The notes beneath the pieces were generated by a model, which was not told the origin of the DNA, did no database searches, and saw nothing but the letters and a program-made list of their open reading frames with translations. Shown in pieces: positions 57,967 through 64,000 of a DNA stretch of 64,000 bases (its first letter is position 1; each line of letters opens with the position of its first letter). Source of the stretch: Hyphomicrobium sp. NDB2Meth4 (lineage in GTDB: Bacteria > Pseudomonadota > Alphaproteobacteria > Rhizobiales > Hyphomicrobiaceae); assembly GCF_900117445.1 (NCBI RefSeq), contig NZ_FPEJ01000013.1, forward strand, positions 744,001 to 808,000, read 5' to 3'. Made by a program: the position numbers and the translations under genes.

Positions 57967-58689
57967 ATGCTCGCCGGCAGCACATCTCTGGCATTCCTGG
58001 CAGGTACGCTCTCGACGCTTTCGCCATGCGTCCTGCCATTGCTGCCGCTCGTCCTCGCGACAGCAGTCGGCGAGCACAAACTCGGCCCCTTCGCACTGGC
58101 ATCGGGTCTCGCCGTATCTTTCGTCGCTATCGGCATGTTCATCGCGACCATCGGATATGGCCTCGGATTCGACGCCGACTTCTTCCGCCCCGTCGCGGCG
58201 TCTCTCCTGGTGCTTGCCGGTATCGTCCTTCTCGTCCCCTACCTGCAAACCCAGTTGGCAACCGCGGCCGCTCCACTGGCCTCATGGACCGACGACACTT
58301 TCGGCGGCTTCGAGGCGTCGGGCCTCGGTGGCCAGTTCTTCTTGGGTCTTCTTCTCGGCGCGGTCTGGAGCCCCTGCGTTGGCCCGACTCTCGGCGCGGC
58401 ATCTCTTCTTGCCGCCAAAGGAGAAGACCTCACGCAGGTTTTCCTCACAATGCTCGCATTCGGACTTGGTGCAGCACTTCCCCTGCTATTGCTCGGGCTT
58501 CTGTCGCGCGAGACGATGCAGCGGTGGCGTGGGCGGCTGCTGGATGCGGGCAAGGGTGGCAAGATCGTGCTTGGAACCCTGCTCATACTCGTTGGCGGGT
58601 TTATTATCGGCGGTCTCGACAAGCCGCTCGAAGCCGCGCTGATTGATGCATCTCCCGCCTGGCTTACTGAGATAACGACACGCTTTTGA
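57967..58689 (+). CDS. CcdA/DsbD-type thiol electron transporter
   Basis: A 240-residue membrane protein with about six helices. The two redox cysteines sit in the typical repeats LSTLSPCVLPLLPLV (near residue 20) and LGAVWSPCVGPTLGA (near residue 137). It passes electrons from cytoplasmic thioredoxin to periplasmic thiol proteins, here most likely the thioredoxin coded just upstream. ATG at 57967 has a GAGG site. It may serve cytochrome c maturation or methionine sulfoxide repair. Confidence 0.93.
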   Translation: MLAGSTSLAFLAGTLSTLSPCVLPLLPLVLATAVGEHKLGPFALASGLAVSFVAIGMFIATIGYGLGFDADFFRPVAASLLVLAGIVLLVPYLQTQLATAAAPLASWTDDTFGGFEASGLGGQFFLGLLLGAVWSPCVGPTLGAASLLAAKGEDLTQVFLTMLAFGLGAALPLLLLGLLSRETMQRWRGRLLDAGKGGKIVLGTLLILVGGFIIGGLDKPLEAALIDASPAWLTEITTRF

Positions 58690-58743
58690 AGTTTAGCTCC
58701 TGCTTAACGCGATACGCTCACCATCGGCATGATTGGACACCAA

Positions 58744-59598
58744 ATGGTCGCCGCCACCACCGACATACCGCGAACGGAGCTTATCTATCGCCACGCGTTG
58801 CTGGTGCGGCTCACCCATTGGGTCAACGCTCTCTGTCTGCTGATCCTGCTGCTGAGCGGCCTGCAGATATTCAACGCGCATCCGACGCTCTACCTCGGTA
58901 GCAAATCCGAACCTTCCGCCGCGATCCTGAGCATGGATGCTGTTCAACGAGACAACGGCAGCTACGCCGGCGTCACCACGATCGGCTCGCATTCTTTCGA
59001 TACGACCGGCGTCTTCGGCCTTTCGACCGGACCGAGCGGCCGCCTTGAAGCGCGCGGCTTCCCCGATTGGATCACCATCCCGTCATACCGCGACCTCGCC
59101 ACCGGTCGTCGCTGGCATTTCTTCTTTGCCTGGCTGCTCGTTTTCAACGGGCTGGCGTATCTAATCTACGCATTCTTCAGCGGGCACGTGCGCCGCGACC
59201 TCGCACCCACGAAAAGCGAGTTCCGCACCATCGGCCATTCGATTTCGGAACACGCCCGCTTTCACTTCCCCAAAGGCGAAGAAGCCAAGCGCTATAACGT
59301 GCTCCAGAAGCTGGCCTACCTGGCGGTGATCTTCGGTCTGCTCCCCCTTGTCTTCCTGACGGGATTGACGATGTCGCCAGGCATGGATGCAGCCTTCCCT
59401 GCGCTGCTCGATATTTTCGGCGGCAGGCAATCCGCGCGCACGATCCACTTCCTTTGCGCCCTGGGCCTGACGCTGTTCTTCATTGTGCACATCGTGATGG
59501 TGTTCGCATCGGGCGCATTCAACAACATTCGCTCGATGATCACCGGCCGCTACGCCATCACGCCCGACGATCAGCCCTCACGTGGAGAAGCCGCATGA
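58744..59598 (+). CDS. cytochrome b561-type membrane protein
   Basis: A 284-residue protein with four main membrane helices and a periplasmic insertion after helix 1 (about 55-115). Haem-ligand His candidates are RLTHWVNALCLLILLLSG (helix 1), RRWHFFFAWLLVF (helix 2) and TIHFLCALGLTLFFIVHIVMVF (helix 4). This pattern matches the cytochrome b561/Ni-Fe hydrogenase b-subunit fold that feeds electrons to exported molybdoenzymes. Its stop overlaps the molybdoenzyme start by 4 bp. ATG at 58744 is chosen over 58729 on spacing from a GGA. Confidence 0.9.
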   Translation: MVAATTDIPRTELIYRHALLVRLTHWVNALCLLILLLSGLQIFNAHPTLYLGSKSEPSAAILSMDAVQRDNGSYAGVTTIGSHSFDTTGVFGLSTGPSGRLEARGFPDWITIPSYRDLATGRRWHFFFAWLLVFNGLAYLIYAFFSGHVRRDLAPTKSEFRTIGHSISEHARFHFPKGEEAKRYNVLQKLAYLAVIFGLLPLVFLTGLTMSPGMDAAFPALLDIFGGRQSARTIHFLCALGLTLFFIVHIVMVFASGAFNNIRSMITGRYAITPDDQPSRGEAA

Positions 59599-60365
59599 AG
59601 CGCACGTCGAAAATCTCGCGCCGCAGCTTCCTTGCCCGTGGCGCAGCACTCGGCGGCGCAGCCTTCCTCGGTGGCTGCGATCAGCTTTCGCAGTCGCCAT
59701 CGTTCCGCGATCTGCTCTCGAAGGCCGAGTGGCTCACCAAGAACGTGCAGCGCCTGATCCTCACGGAGCGCGATCTCGCACGCGAATACACCGAGGCGGA
59801 CCTCTCGACGCACTTCAAGGCCAACGGATCGACCAACGTGGCCGATCCCGGCTATCAGGCACTGGCGCAGAACGGCTTCTCCGATTGGCGTCTGACCATA
59901 GACGGCCTCGTAGATCGTCCGGCATCACTCAGCCTGGCTGACCTGCGCGCGCTACCATCGCGCACGCAGATCACCCGGCATGACTGCGTCGAAGGCTGGA
60001 GTGCCATCGGCAAATGGACCGGCACACAAATGACGCCGCTGCTGCAAAGCATCGGTCTGAAGCCCGAAGCGCGCTACCTCGTCTTCCACTGCGCTGACAA
60101 GCTGGGATCCACTAGCAACTACTATGAGAGCATCGACCTGATCGATGCATTCCATCCCCAGACGATCCTTGCCTACGACATGAACAACGCCCCGCTCACT
60201 GTCCCGCACGGCGCCCCGCTGCGCCTGCGCGTAGAGCGCCAGCTTGGCTACAAGCACGCCAAGTACATCCAGCGCATCGAGGCGGTGTCGAGCTTTGCCA
60301 TGATCGAGGGTGGTGGAGGCGGATTCTGGGAAGACCGCGGCTACGCCTGGTACGCCGGAATCTGA
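59595..60365 (+). CDS. Tat-exported molybdopterin-dependent oxidoreductase (sulfite oxidase-like)
   Basis: A 256-residue enzyme of the sulfite-oxidase Mo domain family (relatives SorA and MsrP/YedY). The N-terminus has a twin-arginine motif (SRRSFLARG) and an apparent lipobox, AFLGGC with Cys28, so the mature protein may be a lipoprotein. The Mo-ligand Cys131 is in TRHDCVEGWSAIGKW, and GAPLRLRVERQLGYKHAKYIQ is the conserved end. It is coupled with the cytochrome b561-type gene (ATGA overlap), its probable electron partner. MsrP relatives repair oxidised methionine; a convergent msrB 14 bp away makes that role attractive but unproven. Confidence 0.92.
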   Translation: MKRTSKISRRSFLARGAALGGAAFLGGCDQLSQSPSFRDLLSKAEWLTKNVQRLILTERDLAREYTEADLSTHFKANGSTNVADPGYQALAQNGFSDWRLTIDGLVDRPASLSLADLRALPSRTQITRHDCVEGWSAIGKWTGTQMTPLLQSIGLKPEARYLVFHCADKLGSTSNYYESIDLIDAFHPQTILAYDMNNAPLTVPHGAPLRLRVERQLGYKHAKYIQRIEAVSSFAMIEGGGGGFWEDRGYAWYAGI

Positions 60366-60379
60366 CCTAAGACAGCAAG

Positions 60380-60784
60380 TCAGTCCTTCGGCTCGGCGTC
60401 GAGATTCAGGCACACCGAGTTGATGCAATACCGCTTGCCGCTGTCGGTCGGCCCATCGTCGAACACATGGCCGAGGTGCGAGCCGCACCGCGCACACGTG
60501 ATCTCCGTCCGCACCATGCCGTGCGAGGCGTCGCGATGGTATTCGACGGCACCGGGCAGCGCCTCATCGAACGAAGGCCAGCCTGTTCCTGAATCGAACT
60601 TCGTATCGGACGCAAACAAGGGATTGCCGCAAGCCGAGCAGGTGAAAGTGCCATCACCCTCGGCATTCAGAAGTTTCCCCGTGAAGGGAGCTTCCGTGCC
60701 CTTCTCGCGCAGCACACGATACTGCTCCGGCGTCAGTATCTCGCGCCAGCCAGCTTCGTCCTTCGGCATCGGTTTGTCGGTCAT
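60380..60784 (-). CDS. msrB: peptide methionine (R)-S-oxide reductase MsrB
   Basis: A 134-residue cytosolic MsrB. Zinc is held by Cys49/Cys52 (TCSACG) and Cys97/Cys100 (TCARCG). The catalytic Cys120 is in RYCINSVCLNL, and GTGWPSF and GSHLGHVFDDGP are family blocks. It reduces the R epimer of methionine sulfoxide. A resolving Cys lies at about 125. The gene converges on the molybdoenzyme gene with a 14-bp gap. Confidence 0.97.
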   Translation of the reverse strand: MTDKPMPKDEAGWREILTPEQYRVLREKGTEAPFTGKLLNAEGDGTFTCSACGNPLFASDTKFDSGTGWPSFDEALPGAVEYHRDASHGMVRTEITCARCGSHLGHVFDDGPTDSGKRYCINSVCLNLDAEPKD

Positions 60785-60944
60785 GGCGAATATGTAGCAC
60801 AGCTATAGCCGCGGCCAAGTGCTGCGGCGACTTGGCAACCAGCCCCTGCCCGAGTTGCGCCAACTAGTTCTGATTTCGTCGGAATTAAACGCGGCGACGT
60901 CCCGCCCACCTGTGTTGTATCCAACGCAATTGGGCCATCGCCTA

Positions 60945-60955
60945 TGCAAATAATT
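60945..60955 (+). promoter_or_regulatory. TGCAAATAATT element upstream of exbB, tentative iron-regulator half-site
   Basis: TGCAAATAATT matches one arm of Fur/Mur-type boxes of alphaproteobacteria (TGCAAAT...), but the second arm is poor. A second TGCAAA occurs at 60972. Both lie in the AT-rich 60785-61035 gap directly before exbB-exbD-tonB, where iron control is expected. Confidence 0.25.
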
Positions 60956-61035
60956 CAATTCAAACTTGACATGCAAAGTATGGTATCGCCAATGGATGCA
61001 TGCGGTCTTCATCGGACAAATCAGAATTCGGCATC

Positions 61036-62223
61036 ATGAATAGCGGACGCTCAAAAGTTTGGAATTCCTCTAAACTCATTGGTGCAATCGGAATACTTCT
61101 GATTTGCTCCCAAATCGCGTCGCAAGCGCAGGAAGCGGCTCCGCCAACTTCACCGCCTGCCGCGGCGGTAACCGCGCCGAACGTGACACCCGAACCCATC
61201 ACCGCGACGCCAGTCGCCTCCGAGACAACCGCGCCTGCTACTTCCGCTCCGCAGATGGCGAGCCCGCCCGCCGACAGCACCACCGCGCAGCAACCGTCCG
61301 CACCTTCCCAAATGTCAGCATCGCCGGAAGTCCCTGCAGCGCCGGCATTGGACGCAGCGCCGTCCGCCCACGGAGAGGCGACATCCGATCCCACGACCGC
61401 CGCTACGCACGATCTCTCCCAAACCGCCGATCCTGCTGGCGGCGCGGCCATGATGAACGCACCCGCGACACCCGGCGCGGCGCCTTCGACCGAGGCCGGC
61501 CCTGCCACCGTCGGCCACGTCAATGCCGAGAAGCTCCCGCGCGATCTATCGCCCTGGGGGATGTTCATGCAGGCCGACATCATCGTGAAAGCGGTGATGA
61601 TTGGATTGCTGCTGGCTTCCGTCGTGACCTGGACCGTGTGGCTCGCCAAGACCATTGAGCTCTTCTTCGCCAAGCGCCGTCTGCGCTCGCATCTTCGCAA
61701 GCTTGCCGCCGCCAACTCGCTGGCAGAAGCTGCACAATTGGTCGATTCCAAGCGTGGCGTCGTCCCGTCCATGATCAGCGCCGCGGTTGCCGAAACGCGT
61801 GCGTCCTGGGACGTTGCCGACAAATACGCCATCAAGGAACGTATCGAAGCGCGCCTTGACCGCGTCGAGTTGGCCGCTGGCCGTGACATTAACCGCGGCA
61901 CTGGCGTGCTCGCCACTATTGGATCCACCGCTCCGTTCGTCGGTCTCTTCGGCACCGTCTGGGGCATCATGAACAGCTTCATCGGCATCTCCGAAGCGCA
62001 AACGACCAACCTCGCCATCGTCGCTCCGGGTATCGCCGAGGCGCTGCTCGCAACCGCGTTCGGCCTCGTCGCCGCTATTCCTGCAGTCATCGTCTACAAC
62101 CACTTCGCGCGCGCCATCAGCGGTTATAAGGCACTTGCGGGCGACGCATCGGTTGCCGTCCTCGGCCTCGTCTCGCGTGACTTCGACCGTGGGGTGCGGG
62201 CCGAACTTCGAGCCGCGGAGTAG
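61036..62223 (+). CDS. exbB: ExbB, proton-channel subunit of the TonB system
   Basis: A 395-residue ExbB with a signal-like N-terminus (KLIGAIGILLICSQIASQAQ) and a periplasmic Ala/Pro-rich linker of about 115 residues. The MotA/TolQ/ExbB core follows: FMQADIIVKAVMIGLLLASVVTWTVW, then TGVLATIGSTAPFVGLFGTVWGIMNSF and IAEALLATAFGLVAAIPAVIVYN. With ExbD it uses the proton gradient to energise TonB. Start is ATG at 61036 or 61000; neither has a strong ribosome site. The extended N-terminus is common in alphaproteobacterial ExbB. Confidence 0.95.
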   Translation: MNSGRSKVWNSSKLIGAIGILLICSQIASQAQEAAPPTSPPAAAVTAPNVTPEPITATPVASETTAPATSAPQMASPPADSTTAQQPSAPSQMSASPEVPAAPALDAAPSAHGEATSDPTTAATHDLSQTADPAGGAAMMNAPATPGAAPSTEAGPATVGHVNAEKLPRDLSPWGMFMQADIIVKAVMIGLLLASVVTWTVWLAKTIELFFAKRRLRSHLRKLAAANSLAEAAQLVDSKRGVVPSMISAAVAETRASWDVADKYAIKERIEARLDRVELAAGRDINRGTGVLATIGSTAPFVGLFGTVWGIMNSFIGISEAQTTNLAIVAPGIAEALLATAFGLVAAIPAVIVYNHFARAISGYKALAGDASVAVLGLVSRDFDRGVRAELRAAE

Positions 62224-62226
62224 CCC

Positions 62227-62721
62227 ATGGCCGGCAAGCTCCAGGACGGCGACGATCTCTCGGAGTCGCACGAGATCAACGTCACCCCGTTCATCGACGT
62301 GATGCTCGTGCTCCTCATCATCTTCATGGTGGTCGCGCCGCTCTCGACGGTCGACGTGCCCGTCGAGCTTCCCGTGTCGGCCGCCAAGCCCAGCGCCAAG
62401 CCCGATAAACCCCTGTTCGTCACGCTGAAATCCGACCTGTCACTTGCCGTCGGCAACGACATGGTTTTGTGGACCAACCTCGGCCCTGCGCTCGACGCTA
62501 AGACGAGCTCCGACCGCAACAAGCGGCTGTTCTTACGCGCTGACAAAACTGTGCCCTACGCCGAACTGATGCGGCTGATGGATACCCTGCGCGCAGCCGG
62601 CTATCTGAAGGTTGCGCTCGTCGGCCTCGAGGGCCCGCCCGCTCCTGCCGGCGCGCCCGCCGCACCCGCGGCAGTTCCGTCTCCACCGCCAGCATCGTCA
62701 GGCAACACCGCAACGCCATGA
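62227..62721 (+). CDS. exbD: ExbD, TonB-system transport protein
   Basis: A 164-residue ExbD. A single membrane helix carries the proton-relay Asp in INVTPFIDVMLVLLIIFMVV. The periplasmic domain includes FLRADKTVPYAELMRLMDTL and an Ala/Pro-rich tail. It lies 3 bp after exbB and its stop overlaps the tonB ATG by 4 bp. Confidence 0.96.
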   Translation: MAGKLQDGDDLSESHEINVTPFIDVMLVLLIIFMVVAPLSTVDVPVELPVSAAKPSAKPDKPLFVTLKSDLSLAVGNDMVLWTNLGPALDAKTSSDRNKRLFLRADKTVPYAELMRLMDTLRAAGYLKVALVGLEGPPAPAGAPAAPAAVPSPPPASSGNTATP

Positions 62722-63536
62722 GCGCACACCTCGAACTCCTAGAGGGATCGGGCCCACGCATGCGTCGCTGGATCATCGCCGGCGCGCTGATGCTCTCGAT
62801 GCACGCCGCCGCTGGCGCGCTCGCCCTCGTGAGTTGGCCCGAGGAAGAAACGACCGACGAGACCGAAGGCGCGTTCCTGCTCGAACTCGCACCCATCGCC
62901 ATGGCGCCACCGGCCGAGAAGCTCAACCTCGCCATCGGCATGCGCGCCGAGGAGGCCGCGGCCGCAGTCGCGCCGACCGAGGAGGTGAAGGAAAAGTCCG
63001 AAATCGAGATGCCCGAGGTCAAGGAGGCCCCACTGGCGCCCAACCCGGAGGTCGTGATCGACAAGGCCAAGCCAGTCGAGGAAGTCGAGGAGGAGAAGGC
63101 CGAGGAGGACCCGCGCCCCGAACAGAAGGCAATCCCCGTCGCCTCCGTTGCCTCGCAGGAGACGAGCGCTCCGCCGCCCGTCGAAGCACCGCCCGCCGAA
63201 AAGCCGGTCGCGCCCAAGCAAGGCATCTCCAGCAAGCCGTCCGAAGCCACTCTGAGCTGGCAAAAGTCGGTCGCCCTGCATCTCAACAAGCACAAGAAAT
63301 ATCCGCACGACGCCCGCAAAAACGGCGAGGAAGGCGTTGCCAGCGTGTCGTTCTCGATCGACCGCTCCGGGAAAGTCATCGCCACGCACCTGGAGAAGAG
63401 CTCCGGATCGTCGCTACTCGATCAAGAGGCGATCGAAGTGCTGAGCCGCGCTAGCCCCTTCCCGCGCCCCCCGTCCGACATGGCTGAACTGTCGTTCAGC
63501 TTCTCGCTGCCGATCCAGTTCCGCATCAAGCGCTGA
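62718..63536 (+). CDS. tonB: TonB energy transducer
   Basis: A 272-residue TonB. The N-terminal membrane anchor (IIAGALMLSMHAAAGALALVSW, about 19-40) is followed by an unusually acidic Glu/Pro/Lys-rich periplasmic spacer. The C-terminal TonB domain has SWQKSVALHLNKHKKYPHDARKNGEEG, VSFSIDRSGKVI and FPRPPSDM. It transmits energy to outer-membrane receptors such as the one at the left edge. ATGA overlap with exbD. Confidence 0.95.
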   Translation: MSAHLELLEGSGPRMRRWIIAGALMLSMHAAAGALALVSWPEEETTDETEGAFLLELAPIAMAPPAEKLNLAIGMRAEEAAAAVAPTEEVKEKSEIEMPEVKEAPLAPNPEVVIDKAKPVEEVEEEKAEEDPRPEQKAIPVASVASQETSAPPPVEAPPAEKPVAPKQGISSKPSEATLSWQKSVALHLNKHKKYPHDARKNGEEGVASVSFSIDRSGKVIATHLEKSSGSSLLDQEAIEVLSRASPFPRPPSDMAELSFSFSLPIQFRIKR

Positions 63537-63554
63537 TCGCAACCGGAAGCTCGT

Positions 63555-64000
63555 CTAATAGACGTCGCGCCGGTAGCGGCCTGTCTCGACCAGCTCTTGC
63601 AAGACTTGCGCGCCGACGATCTCGCCGAGCACATCGTTTACGGCACCCGACATTCCTTGCAGGCTCCCGCACACATAGATGGCAGCGCCATCGGCAATCC
63701 AAGCCCGCACATCATAGGCCCGTCGCCGCACACAGTCCTGAACGTAACTGCGCTGCTCGCCATCGCGCGAAAACGCGAAATCGCAACGCTCCAGAACCCG
63801 CGCCACGCGCCACTTGGCAATGTCGTCGCGATAGAAAAAATCACCGGCAGCGGTGCGCTCCCCGAAGAACAGCCAGTTGCGGGTGGCGCCAGCCTCCGCT
63901 CGCGCCTTGATATGCGCGCGCAAGCCTGCGATGCCCGTCCCATTGCCAATCAGAATCAGCGGCCTGTCGGCTGGCGGCGCATGGAACGCGGAATTCGCCC
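63555..64000 (-). CDS. CysJ/P450-reductase-like flavoprotein, C-terminal part (cut by window edge)
   Basis: The last 147 codons of an FNR-type diflavin or sulfite reductase flavoprotein. Reading leftward from the edge are NSAFHAPPADRPLILIG then NGTGIAGLRAHIKARA, the NADPH-binding GxGTGIA loop. They are followed by NWLFFGERTAAGDFFYRDDI, FSRDGEQRSYVQDCVR, AIYVCGSLQGMSGAVND and a final GRYRRDVY. It is the NADPH-binding half of an electron-transfer module. The gene converges on tonB. The N-terminal FMN/FAD domains and any partner are outside the window, so its exact kind cannot be settled. Confidence 0.88.
   Translation of the reverse strand, partial: ANSAFHAPPADRPLILIGNGTGIAGLRAHIKARAEAGATRNWLFFGERTAAGDFFYRDDIAKWRVARVLERCDFAFSRDGEQRSYVQDCVRRRAYDVRAWIADGAAIYVCGSLQGMSGAVNDVLGEIVGAQVLQELVETGRYRRDVY

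Noticed and set aside
60966-60971. TTGACA -35 box before exbB
   Set aside because: No acceptable -10 hexamer lies 16-18 bp downstream.

Overview
The window is 64 kb of GC-rich, tightly packed chromosome from an alphaproteobacterium, most likely of the order Hyphomicrobiales and possibly close to Hyphomicrobium. The evidence is the YqeY-dnaG-rpoD cluster, an alphaproteobacterial carA/carB arrangement, DUF817/DUF930/DUF3126 genes, a quinoprotein-dehydrogenase-associated SoxYZ-like carrier (common in methylotrophs), an ArsR-methyltransferase regulator heading a met operon, and a GGAAC-N16-CGTT promoter of the EcfG general stress type. No rRNA, tRNA, insertion sequence, prophage or CRISPR array was seen. 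Most of the window is ordinary core genome with some accessory islands.

Layout. 1-3.2 kb: a TonB-dependent receptor broken by one frameshift, coupled to a MauG-like di-heme peroxidase that leaves the window. 3.4-7.2 kb: an MFS exporter, a dead uracil-DNA glycosylase remnant, unknown proteins and a RibD-type reductase. 7.3-12.8 kb: ettA, a 2OG-Fe(II) oxygenase, and a three-gene unit of two ELM1-family paralogues around a CPBP membrane protein. 13-20.7 kb: an Lrp/AsnC regulator, greA, and carA and carB with two related secreted proteins between them. 20.9-25.8 kb: yqeY, dnaG, rpoD. 25.8-32 kb: a class A beta-lactamase with a carbapenemase-type cysteine pair, DUF817, a nucleoside deoxyribosyltransferase, a SoxYZ-like carrier, a second Gre-like factor, and a channel-like membrane protein coupled to a CAP-domain protein. 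32-35.3 kb: a NifU-like/cupin/yidD/recO operon divergent from folE-hisI. 35.5-40.3 kb: patatin, CBS, rhomboid and PAS proteins, then a PilZ protein behind an EcfG-type promoter and a LapG-like protease. 40.4-45.6 kb: gamma-carbonic anhydrase, DUF3126, cysE, enoyl-CoA hydratase, polysaccharide deacetylase, GNAT, acuI-like.

46-52.5 kb: a methionine/one-carbon operon reading leftward, in the order ArsR-methyltransferase regulator (SahR-like), metF, the homocysteine-methyltransferase half of MetH, an unrelated SAM methyltransferase, then the folate/B12/activation half of MetH. A near-perfect 16-bp palindrome lies just upstream of the regulator. 52.7-54.7 kb: a membrane protein, an MlaC-like protein and a DUF930 protein.

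54.7-60.8 kb: a periplasmic sensing and redox block made of two PepSY proteins, a response regulator/histidine kinase pair, a thioredoxin, a CcdA-type electron transporter, a cytochrome b561-type protein, a Tat-exported molybdopterin oxidoreductase and, convergently, msrB. 61-63.5 kb: exbB-exbD-tonB, which would energise receptors such as the one at the left edge. The right edge cuts a CysJ/P450-reductase-like flavoprotein.

No wholly unknown system can be proven from sequence alone. The best leads are the receptor/peroxidase pair, the split MetH with an inserted methyltransferase, the redox block, the ELM1/CPBP/ELM1 unit, and the PilZ/LapG-like pair under a stress promoter.
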